64,000 nt of DNA, taken from the NCBI RefSeq assembly GCF_947623445.1, contig NC_135244.1, positions 21,824,860 through 21,888,859 of the forward strand. The letters are read 5' to 3'. The stretch comes from Clavelina lepadiformis. Taxonomy: Eukaryota > Chordata > Ascidiacea > Aplousobranchia > Clavelinidae. The notes beneath the pieces are model-generated. The model worked only from the letters and a program-made list of their open reading frames with translations, did no database searches and was not told where the DNA came from. Below, piece by piece: positions 47,064 to 58,600 of the stretch. Made by a program: the position numbers and the translations under genes. The stretch's first letter is position 1; the number at the start of each line of letters is the position of its first letter.

Positions 47064-50000
47064 TTACTTTCTTCTCTTTTCCCAGTAAGTTAAGTTTTCA
47101 AGAGCAGTGTCATAATTATCTTTGTTGGTATCTTTCAAAACTTTCATCGCTTTTTCAAGAGCAGATTTTCCAAGATCAAAGTGGCCAAGGTTGTAATGAG
47201 AGACACCGATGACAAAATCCAACTCACCCACAATGACATCTCGTGGTTGTGTAAACTCGCTTGTATCTTCCGGTAAAATGCGAAGAGCTTCACTTGCTGT
47301 TGCCAGGGATTGAGGATAATTTTCTGCCTGGAGATAACAATCACTTATGTACTTTAGCTGGAGACTTAAACAAATCTGTTTCTTGAGCTCGTCTGCTCCT
47401 CTGCATTCCCTGGTCATGTTGATCATCTCCTTGCATAGAGGAATAAATGATGTCGTAATAATGGCAATTTGTTGGGCAGATTCAAACGTGCGTTCATTCA
47501 CTCGAACCACAATGCAACCAGAGAGATTCAAAAGTGGTGCAAGTTTGTCGAGCGGATTGGAAATAAGCTTACACAAGTTGACTCCATATTGTAATAGTGA
47601 CACAGCAAGATTATCCTTGTTGTGATGAAAAAATGACTTTGCGACACATTTTATGTCCCAACACATTTGTTCACACTTTGTTGGGGTCAAGGGAATATTG
47701 TTTGACATCGATATGACGTCATTACTGTGAATTTTTGCATCGACGAAATCATTCAGAAGAAGTGCGAGGCGCAGTAAAAGTACTTTGGACTCCAGTTGAC
47801 GAAATCCTGGTGGATGTTGCTTGCTTTGAAGATATTTGTAGATATCTTTTGCTCTGCTCCTCGTCATAGAAGGATTTACTTCGTATAAGTTGCACATATC
47901 TATACAAATAAATGAATGTAATTATAAATATTTGCCCTTAAACATACAGTCCCATATTTACTGGCGCCCGGAGAATAACAGCACGTTACAAACTGAGGTG
48001 TATAATGAGCAGGTATTTCTTTGATAAAGAATTACTACACTCAAATTTAGCGCAAGTAAAACGGAAATTTTTGAAGAGCAGATTAATTAGTAACGAAAGC
48101 GCTTCGTGATAAAACGCGCGTACGTAATGAATATTTGCTTTTCTGGCCCTGACCACACAAATATCAGCTCTACAAATAGTTATAACCAATAAATAGAGAA
48201 AACAAGACAGGAAAGTAGTTGTAGCTTACATCGGCTGAGACACCCAGACTATATGTTATTAAACAGCATGCTGTCTTTTTCAATTATAAAATACGCATAA
48301 ATATCTTGCTCAATTTATTTTTAAATGTTGCTTTGTGCATCCGCATAATAGTTTATGACACTTACTTGTGATCGAGATGTTGATATTCTTTAGTTTCATT
48401 TCCTCATCTTCATAATCCGTTACTTTTTGAAAAGCGTCAAATGATTTCAGAAAGTAAGTTTCAGCTTTTTCTAGTTGATCTTTATCGTTGTAGTTTATGG
48501 CTAAATTATTGCAGGAAGCAGCATATTCTCTGGTCATTTGACATTTGTCTTCAAATTCCTTTTCTATCAAGGTAACACTTTGCAGGTTTAGTTCCATTTG
48601 ATGATCTTTGTTGTCAAGGTTACCATAACACGCAGCTTTGCATATCCAGCAGGATGCTTTAGCTTTTATCACCATTTCTTTGTCTTCACATGAAAGTGAT
48701 GAAATGGATTCAATGAGATTGTTGGCAAATTCAATCACACGACCGGACATGTCTTTCTGATGCTTGACGCCGCCGTAAGTTGCGGTCATTTGTGCGCATT
48801 GAGCCAATTTTCGAATAAAATAAAATTTGATTGCTGGCACAGTCACTACTAACTTACGGTTTGCCATTTGTATTAGTTCTAATAAAATTAAAGACGGTTT
48901 TTCTTCTGCCAAACTCTTGACGAGATTGATGACATCACAAGCTAGCATTTCTGAATCGTCTGCTCTCAAATTAATTGACCTCATTACAAACAGAAGCTCT
49001 TTACAAATTTCCAACGCGTTGTCAAATTTTCCTTCAGTAATTAAAGATTTCACAGATTGCAAAAGGTTCGTAATTGACTGGAAATTGCAGGTGGAACCAT
49101 TGTCGGAATATTTTAGAAAATATTTTTCATTGTTGGTTTCACGTTCAGCAACATTGGACGTTTTCTCTGCAAAAAAATACGAAATAAGGTATTTTATGAC
49201 GAAACGCATTTGCTTAAATTTTTCGCAATTTGATGTGAAATTGTTTTAATCATTAGTTTTAGTCAATTTATAAATACCCAAATTCCCCAGCGAACTTTCA
49301 ATTACCGTAAATTAATTTTCGTTTTAGAAATATCCATGTCAAATATGTGAACCGAAATCAAACCTGATATTTTGCTCTCAATGACCACAGCATTCATCAC
49401 GTCGTTAGCGAGTTTTGCGATGGGCATTTCATCGGGCTGATCGGCATCAGGTGTTGATTGTAAGTCTTCATGAAAATTGTTTGCAACTTTAGTCACATAC
49501 AAGAATTATACAATCGATGTAGATAAGCTTTATATTGCTGAATTACTAACTTTTCAAAAACTCAAATATAAAAATGTTTTACCTGCAATGACATCCGAAA
49601 TCGTTTTGCAATTTTTCTCGTCCAGCTTATCATCCCGGATGCGTATTTGTCTGCAGATCTCAGCTACACATCCTTGCATCTCTCCATCAATGGTTTGTAG
49701 AAAGGAAAAAAGCTCACTCTTTATATTGGTCATAGATGGACGAACTTTTGGGTTGAAATCCAGACATTTGCAAAGTACAGTTTCCAACATGGTGATAATC
49801 TTCACCCCTACGTCATCGCCTTTTAATTTAAGATGTTGTTTGAAGTTGTTTATCATTTCCTGTTTTTGTGTAGAATGGAATACTGAAGGATAAACCCTGC
49901 AGATGGCAACCAGTAGGATCACGCCATAGCTGTACACATCCATGGCGGTTGTTAAACGGTTACAACCAGGCACCAATCTTTCAGGAGCAGCAAAACAATG

Positions 50001-52349
50001 AGTAAGTTGATTGCCCTCTCCAGGTTTGTCAGGTCCAGCTCCCAACGATCCAGTGTAACCAGCTAGAGCGGCTCCTCCAAAATCAGCAACTTTGCAACGA
50101 AGATCAGTAGTCATGAGGATGTTGTCCGGTTTCAAATCACCATGAGCGATTCTACGATCTTTCAGGATCGTGTGCAGATGGGATAGAGCATCCGAAACGT
50201 CACAACCAATCCGTAAGAGAAGAGGAGGTGGAATCCGTTCAAGAACAGGATGAAAGATCAAGTCTTTAAGTGATCCTCCTGGCATGTGCTCCATGACTAT
50301 TCCGAAGAGACATCCTTTCCACTCAAGCAGTCCTTCAATGCGCACCACGTGCTCGTTTTTAACTAAACGCAACATCTGGAGCTCTTTGATTAAACTACAG
50401 GAATACAAAATACGGGCTTTTATCAACGCATGTGATATATAATGGTAATAATCTTTACTTAACATCAGTGACTGATACATTGCCTGTTTTCAACCGACCT
50501 AGATCGAGCAACATCAGCGGCTCTTCCAGTCTTTTCAGGCAATTGACATTTCATGGCTAATCTGCTTCCAGATCGAGTATGGAAACCCAGAAGAACCATT
50601 CCATAACCTCCTTTTCCGAGGATGTAATCGCTTGCGTTGCAGATGATTTCATCGGCCTTGAAAAGACCTATCGGGTTTTCAGCTTCAGCAGATGACGACG
50701 TCTATAACATATTCATTGCATCAGTTTAGTGACATAATTCTAAGAAAGCACTTAACGTTTTAAAAAATATACTGCGAGACCGAATCAAAAACGTAGAAAA
50801 AAGTAGAAACGAGGTGACATGACCAATCAATCATCTTTCAAACAACGATATTCAGTAAAGCGTATGCAATATGCTGTTAACTCATTGGATCATATTTGCA
50901 GCGAAATGGTTTGCCCAAACGAATGCTTTCATGGATTTTAGTAAGAACGTGCAGGTTTGTGAAAAACAAATGACATCAATTCCTGAATCGAGTTCTCACG
51001 TAAGCATGATTTACTGTAGCACGTGGTTAAGCAAACGCTCTCGCTAATGTTCATCAAGTTATGCAATTACTTTAACACAATTTTCTGTTAAGCTATAACC
51101 CCACATGTACATAGTTTTATCGCGATCCACATTCATGTACAATGTGCTTTGGATATACGTATAATTGCTGGTATCTAATATGATGACAAAGCTGAAAAAG
51201 CCTCTCGGTGAAGGAAAGTATGTTTTAGATTAATGCTTCAAAGCAAAGTGCGATCATGACTAATCCTAGACGAGCGTGTGGACCAAAATTGTTGCGTCGT
51301 CCAACTGCAGAAAATGCGTTACGTGCCGCACACACATGCGCAAGTTTTAACATAAAGTGCGACAAATTTTCTTAACCTGACTGTCGCCAAATCATTTTGG
51401 CAGAACGCCGCCACCCGTCCTAAGACTATAATATGTCGACATATAATTGTAACAAGAAATAAAGCAAGAAGTATTCCAAGCAACAGCAAAATATATTGAA
51501 TCGCCACCGGGGTCAAAATAAAAGACAAAAACAGTGTCAGAACAACAAATTCACTTTTGCTGTGCTCTTTTTACGAAATAATTATAACGAAACCGGGTTA
51601 CATAAGAATACAGACTTTGTTGACATTAACACATTCCACTGTACTGCAGTGTTGACACCTAACACCTGTATGGATGAGCGTTTCGCTGAGTCCTAAAACT
51701 ATACAAGTAAACCCAGAATTAAGGGGTGGCGATTATCACGGTGGGGTTTTATGTCATTTGAAAGTTGTCAGGTAAAAATTACAGGTCTTTCTCTTCACAC
51801 ATGGTTCGTTTAAATACAAATAAGAAAATTTATGATTTTAACCCAACCTTCAATTGACTAAGCTGTAATCAATGGAACATCGCGTTCGTATCTTTAAACA
51901 TTACATTTAAATACGAAATGTGGACTGATGCGTCGTCTAAGTTTATTTAGCCTCGGTGCTGCATAAAAATATCACACAAAAACTGCTACACAGCAATTGA
52001 GTGACCAAAAATGATTTAAGCGAATAAAAAATTTCCGGCTACACTTGTTAAATTGACAAGATTTTACAGTTAAGTGTAATTCTAGCCCGAACTTTTAGGG
52101 CGACGAAGTGGAATACCCGCCAAAATTCTGTAGCATTGATGCTCAACACGACTATAAGAAACGGTTCAGTTACTGTTTTCCTTGAGCCTTGTATATTGCT
52201 TACAAAGTCACGCATTGCAACGAGTTGTCACTTAAAAAAACAAAAGTGTAATGATAGCAACAATCGGAACATTCCAATAGCTGTTAATTGTGTAGGCTAC
52301 TTGTTTGGGAAACTGAATCAAAGATGACGATTGTACTCACCTCAGCCAT
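47064..52349 (-). CDS. K6: TKL-like kinase-TPR gene with chimeric 5' end
   Basis: Exons on the minus strand: 52349-52341 (ATG GCT GAG, then GTGAGT), 50701-50499, 50394-49583, 49465-49364, 49166-48366, 47899-47064. They join to 920 aa without a stop. Exon 2 (TSSSAEAENPIGLFKADEI...GKGGYG...LAMK...EKTGRAADVARS), intron 2 and the 5' flank are of the K3/K5 type. Exons 3-6 and the 3' flank are of the K2/K4/K7 type (MLRLVKNEHVVRIEGLL; MCNLYE). Motifs: GKGGYG, K54, HGDLKPDN, DFG, APE, DVYSYG. Exon 3 is one codon shorter (IDGEMQ for IDEGEMQ). Intron 2 is 104 nt against about 800 in K3. Lysine, catalytic Asp and DFG are present, so catalytic activity is possible. The TPR exons are complete. Confidence 0.82.
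51319..51528 (-). pseudogene. Hydrophobic-segment ORF in intron 1 of K6
   Basis: A 69-codon frame with TPVAIQYILLLLGILLALFLVTII. It is related to the plus-strand fragment at 12769-12999, and by flank to the decayed DNA at about 15050-15180 in K3 intron 1. A possible acceptor upstream (gagcacag) does not match the phase of the MAE exon. It is probably an exon remnant; an alternative membrane-anchored transcript cannot be excluded. Confidence 0.25.
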
Positions 52350-52534
52350 ACTTGTTGTTTTGTTATTTTCCTCACAAACGCTAACTTGCTTGAAACATAG
52401 ACTTTCTTAAATTACAGTATAATTACAGGTACACAATTACGACAACTGCCTAGTAAAAGATTTCCAGTCAAAGTTTTGTTCTTTAAACTAATCTCTAAGT
52501 TGTAACAATCATAGCGTTTGTTGCCGTATTATTA

Positions 52535-52774
52535 TCAAAAACAAGTTACTTCCTCTTTGTAGTCGCCTAAAGATATGTTGCGAAACTTTGTCACGTGGTA
52601 GCCTTTATCAGCCATTGTGATTCGCGTTGACGCAATGCACTTTTCCATGAATGACGTTGAAGTGTTGTTTGAGTATATATCATATGCTGACGGAACTGGA
52701 TATACGCTGACGCTGGAAACAAACATGGCTACTACACAGGCTAACATAAAATAATCGTTTTGTTTCAAATGCAC
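52535..52774 (-). CDS. Possible small secreted peptide or signal-peptide exon
   Basis: 79 codons. The N-terminus YFMLACVVAMFVSSVSVYPVPSA looks like a signal peptide with a plausible cleavage near PSA. It is followed by a 48-residue polar part with two Cys and an N-glycosylation-like NNTS. It lies 186 nt upstream of the K6 start exon on the same strand. Part of it aligns with non-coding DNA upstream of K3 (about 13440-13540), which argues against a conserved gene. It could also be an alternative first exon, since GAA|GTAACT near its end would be a phase-0 donor. Confidence 0.28.
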   Translation of the reverse strand: MHLKQNDYFMLACVVAMFVSSVSVYPVPSAYDIYSNNTSTSFMEKCIASTRITMADKGYHVTKFRNISLGDYKEEVTCF

Positions 52775-53728
52775 AGGTTTACATTCTTATGAAGATTAGT
52801 ACTTTAATTATTTCATATTATTTAAAAAATGTGTTTTATTAAAGTTTCAATACCTGCCAAGGATGCCAAATAGTCCATAGGTTTCATAACTAAATCTTGA
52901 ACGATATTTTCAGATGTTACGATTTACTCACATGGCTTATGTGTTTCAACTTTATATTAGCTATAATGTCCTGCCCTAACCAACATGTGCAAGTTATCCA
53001 TTTTGCTTCCTTTCTCGTGTCTAATTAAACCTTACAATGATCTAATATCAAACGTACGTCTCGTGTGTTAACCCTGTGGCCGCAGCAAATGAAACGCGAA
53101 TTTAAACCTTAAGGAGGCGTCATTGGGAGTCAGTTGTGTTCCGTCATCACTTACAACTTAGGCCACTTCTGGTCTTAGTAAATCTGGTCTTCATAAAATC
53201 ATAGAAGAGCTATTTAGTTTTTATATTCTACGTGTGGTGGTTTGTCCTCTTACTGGAAAATTCACTTGTCCAGACACGAAACAACACCTTGGAATCAGAT
53301 GCAACGAATTCAAGTACGTTGGTGACCGTTGAAAGTTCTCCCTCCCCCTGGAGCTGTTTAATCGGCAATGACTGTTGGTCGTCTGATAGTTTTCAAGATG
53401 ATGCCCCGACTTCCTCGATCGGCAGAGACGACAACACAGCTATTGCCAAGTAGGCAAAATATATATTTAGGTGATTGCCTGAACGGTTTGAGACTGAATG
53501 AAAAACGGAATCTGCAGCCCAAATGGCAGACCTTGGAATCTAACTATTGCCAACAAAGCTGGCTTACTGCTCCACGCCAGGCTCTGAAGCCAACTATAAG
53601 CTACTAGGATAAATCGAAAAAGAAACAGCCTTTAGATTTTAGAACCTATACCTATAGCTAAACTGTGGAATTAAGCGGTTCCAAAGTAGCAGCCTAACCG
53701 CATAGCAACCATTGGAAACAAGGCTTAT

Positions 53729-53950
53729 TGTGAAAACCAGGAAATCGCGATTAAAAACAAAGCATCGCTCTGAAAGCGCAAGGCGATTTGCTATGGAAAC
53801 CATGGCAACAGACAATATGAATGAGAACTAAACATGCAATCAACCACTTCAATGAAGTCAGTGCTTGGAGACTGATACATTGTGGCAAGCTCTCATTCGT
53901 CAGTGTAAAATGCTATCTGAATTGCGCTTTATCAGCATCAAGTGATCAGC
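53729..53950 (+). pseudogene. Relic R5: fragment of decayed TPR exon 5
   Basis: Only the later part of the relic is present (ENQEIAIKNKASL, stop, then the ATGGAAACCATGGCAAC segment). It is continued by the usual relic tail to about 54040. Confidence 0.6.
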
Positions 53951-55658
53951 TACGTCATATTGTGAAATGCAGTTCTGTATGAGATAAATCGTTATTATTG
54001 TTGGAGCTGCTGTGGTATGATAATTATAATCTTTATCTACGGACTGAGGAAAGTCTTTGCACGACTTAAACACGGCGATGATTCTAGTAATAGCCTGTTC
54101 TGTTCATCAAAACAAACTTTTTGCGCTTCCTATCCAAATAAATCCGAACAAACGAACAGTCAATACTCAAAGGGGGGATATTTACAGTAATTTATTTGAC
54201 AAAAGCAGATTTTTTAACAATTACTCTCAATTGCAAATTAGGCACAACTTGAATCAAACAGTTAGTGTTAGTTGCAAATCAGCTATAGAGGCTTGACAAT
54301 TTTATAATTGACCATTTTGTGATTGCCACTAGTTGGGGCACTAACGCCATAAAAGCAAAATTCGTCAGTGAATGGTCAAGCAATCTTTGACTCTAATTAT
54401 ACCAATATTACGTTTGTTGAAACCAGAGTATTCGTTTATTCAAGGCTAGAGACTCCACTTGGATCTCGGATGTGCAATACTTAACTATAGTTCACATATT
54501 TTGATTGTTCGCATCAATCAAATTAAGTTGTTTTATTCAATACAAAGCTTCAGCTTTTCATCTGTTAACTGTAGAGGAGATATTTTACGGTTATTTTCCT
54601 GCACACAATCTGTACAACTACGACCTAGTGACCATTTCATTAAAAGCAGGTCACGCAGCCATTTGTTAAAAAGAAGGCGTTAAGATAAAGGACATGTCGG
54701 GCAAAAAACATTGAAGTTATATATAAATTTGAATGTATATTTGATCAGGTTTAGGTTTCTTTGAGATGAACAAGGAGCTGAAGGTGAACTTACAGCTTTG
54801 AACAAATGTAATCAACGAAGTAGAGACTTTTAGCTTAAGAGCTTTAATTCCAAACCTCTTGTGTACACAAAAGGATCTGATAGCGTTGTTTTTGCACCTG
54901 ACTAACTGCACTTTGCACGTAACTACTACAGACAAGGCGGTTTATATCAATTAAAGAAACTTTCTTTGAATAAAAGTTTGCTTTAGATTTTAGAAGATAG
55001 AATAGAGACTGTCATCTACATCATTGTCTCATGAAAATTTGGAGCAATCTGTTTTAGGGTTCGTCCAGATTCCACAACGTCAGCGTTTTGAAACTTTTGT
55101 TGTAATAATATTTGTTTTGTAAACAATTTTATTTACAAAGTGAAGAGCAATAATTCTCAAAGCGACATGCCTTGAACAAAGGTTACAGAAGTATATTAGT
55201 TACACATAATAATCAGAAGCGAAGCTTGAATCAAAGCACAAAAAATTGTGCAAACGTATACAAGATGAAGAGTAAAGAAGTTTCTCTATATGCAAAGCTT
55301 GTCTTCAACTAATTGTATTCGTGGTGCGGTTTGAAACAATGGCTAAATAGCTGACAAAAACAACTGATTTTAAAATAAATCACTGCCGTCTTAAAAACAG
55401 TGACTCACAGAATTAATTATAAACAGATTTTGCTTTAACTATGATTTCAAATGCGTTAAACAAGACACGCACAATTGTTTGAGTATGAAAATGATTTACC
55501 TATAAAAGCAAACAAATCAAAGAAAGAAAGAAATCTCATTCCTGCAACACAATTTGTTGCAGGATAGAGGTTAAAAATAGTTTGTCTTGGATTTTTTAGC
55601 GGCTTACTTTGTAATATTTGATTTAAGTAAAAACTTCATAAAATACTTCCATGCAAGA

Positions 55659-58600
55659 TCAATTTCTTCTCTTTTCCCAGTAAGTTAAGTTTTCAAGAGC
55701 CGTGTCATAATTAGCTTTTTCGGTATCTTTAAAAACTTCCATTGCTTTTTCAAGAGCAGATTTTCCAAGATCAAAGTGGCCAAGGTTGTAATGAGAGACA
55801 CCGATGACGAAATCGAACTGACTAACAATGACATCTCGTGGTGGTCTAAACTCGCTTGTATCTTCCGGTAACATGCGGAGAGCTTCATTTGCTGTTGCCA
55901 GTGATTGATGGAAATCATTTGCCAGAAGATAGCAATGACTTATGTACTTTAGCTGGAGACTTAAATAAAGCTGTTTCTTGAGCTCGTCTGCGGCTCTGCA
56001 TTCCCTGGTCATGTTGATCATCTCCTTGCACAGAGGAATAAATGATGACGTAATAATGGAAATTTGTTGGGCAGATTTAAACGTGCGTTTATTCACTCGA
56101 ACCACAATGCAACCAGAGAGAATCAAAAGTTGTGCAAGTTTGTCGAGTGGATTGGAAATAACTTTACACAAGTTGACTCCATATTGTAATAATGACACAG
56201 AAAGATCATCCTGGTTGTGATGAAAAAATGACTTTGCGACACATTTTATGTGCCAACACATTTGTTCACACTTTCTCGGGGTCATGGGTGTATTGCTTGA
56301 CATTGATATGACGTCATAACAATGAAGTCTTACATCGGCCAACTCATTCAGAAAAAGTGCAAGACGCAGTAAAAGTAGTTTGGACTCCAATTGAAGAAAT
56401 CCTGGTGGATGTTGTTTGGTTTGAAGATATTTGTAGATTTCTTTTGCTCTTCTCCTTGTCATAGAAGGATTGTTTTCATACAAGTAGCACATATCTATAC
56501 AAATAAATAGGATGATAAGTAGTCTATTTGCCGTTAAACATATGGTCACATATTTACTGGTACTTGAAGATTTACAGCACGTTACAAACTGAAGCGTATT
56601 TTGAGCAGTTATTTCTCTGATAAAGAATTGTTACACTTAAATTTAGCGCAAATAAAACGGAAATTGCTGAAGAGCAGATTAATTATTAACGAAAGCGCTT
56701 TGTGAGAAAACGCGCGCACGTAAAAGCATTTGCTTTTCTGGCCCTGACCACACAAATATCAGTTTTAGAAACAGTTATAACCAATAAATAGAGAACGCAA
56801 GACATGAAAGTAATGGTAGCTTACATCGGCTGAGACACACAGGTTGTATGTTATCAAAATGCATGCTGTCTTTTTCAAATATAAAATACGCATAAATATC
56901 TTGCTCAATGTATTTTTAAATGTCGCATTGTGCATCCACATAATAGTTTATGACACTTACTTCTGATAGTGATGTTGATTTGCTTTAGTTTCACTTTCTC
57001 ATTTTCATAATCTGTTACTTTCTTGTCAGCATCAAATGATTTCAGATAGTAAATTGCAGCCATTTCCAGTTGATCTTTATCTTCGTAATTATAGGCTAAA
57101 TTATTGCAGGAAGCAGCATATTCCCTGGTCATCTGGCATTTTTCTCCAAGTTCCTTTTCTAACAAGGTAACACTTTGCAGGTTTAGTTCCATTTCATGAT
57201 CTTTGTTGTCAAGTATTCCATAACACACAGCTTTGCATTTCCAGCAAGATGCTTTAGCTTTCATCACCATTTCTTTGTCTTCACATGAAAGTGATGAAAT
57301 GGATTCAATGAGATTGTTGGTAAACTCAAGCACACGACCGGACATGTCTTTCTTCTGCTTGACGTCACCGTAACTTGCGGTCATTTGTGCGCATCCCGCA
57401 AATTTTCGAATAAAATTAAGTTTGGCAACTGACACAGTCACTACTAACTTACGGTTTGCCATTTCTATTAGTTCTAATAAAAGTTTAGAAGGTTTTTCTT
57501 CTGCTAAACTTTTGACGATATTGATGACGTCATAAGCTAGCATTTCTGAATCATCTGCTTTCATATTAATTGACTTCGTTGTAAACAGAAGCTCTTTACA
57601 ACTTTCCAATGCGTTGTCAAATTTTCCTTCAGTAATTAAAGATTTAACAGATTGCAAAAGGTTCGTAATTGACTGGAAATTGTAGGTGGAACCATGGTCG
57701 GAATATTTTAGAAAATATTTTTCATTGTTGGTTTCACGTTCAGCAACATTGGACGTTTTCTCTATAGAAAAAATACGAAAAAAGCTATTTTATGACGAAA
57801 CGCATTTGATTAAAATTTTCGTAGTTTGACGTGAAACTTTTTAAGTCATTAATTTTAGTCAATTTATTATTACCCAAATTCTCCAGCAAGTTTTCAATGA
57901 CCGTAAATAAACTTTCGTTTAAGAAATATCCATGTCAAATATGTGAATAGAAATCAAACCTGATATTTTGTTCTCAATGACAACAGCAATCATCACGTCG
58001 TTAGCGAGTCTTGCGATGGGCATTTCATCGGGCTGATCGGCATCAGGTGTTGATTGTAAATCTTCATGAAAATTGTTTGCAATTTTAGTCACATGCAAGA
58101 ATTATGCAATCGATGTTGATAAGCTAACATCACTGAATTACTGACTTTTCAAAAAATCGGATATAAAATTTTTACCTGCAATGACTTCCGAAATCGTTTT
58201 GCAGTTTTTCTCATCCAGCTTATCATCCCGGATGCGTATTTGTCTGCAGATCTCAGCTACACATCCTTGCATCTCTCCTTCATCAATGGTTTGTAGAAAG
58301 GAAAAAAGCTCACTCTTTATATTGGTCATAGATGGACGATTTTTTTGATTGAAATCCAGACATTTGCAAAGTACAGTTTCCAACATGGTGATAATTTCCA
58401 CCCCTACGTCATCGCCTTTCGATTGAAGATGTTGTTTGAAGTTGTTTATCATTTCCTGTTTTTGTGTAGGATGAAATACTGAAGGATAAACCCTGCAGAT
58501 GGCAACCAGTAGGATCACGCCATAGCTGTACACATCCATGGCGGTTGTCAAACGGTTACAATCAGGCACCAATCTTTCAGGAGCAGCAAAGTAGTGAGTA

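Larger units (their letters stand above)
52350..55658. other. Intergenic DNA between K6 (5') and K7 (3')
   Basis: It holds the K6 promoter region, a possible secreted-peptide ORF (52774-52535, minus), a region of about 0.8 kb unique in the window (52.9-53.7 kb, with a short Ser/Asp-rich plus-strand frame at 53232-53453 that I cannot place), relic R5, and from about 54.28 kb the K7 3' flank. Confidence 0.5.

Noticed and set aside
49477..49893. 138-codon plus-strand ORF over K6 exon 3
   Set aside because: Shadow of the kinase exon on the other strand.
53232..53607. Two overlapping plus-strand ORFs with a Ser/Asp-rich sequence
   Set aside because: Protein-like in places, but there are no splice partners, no second copy and no recognised motif; mentioned only as part of the intergenic region.
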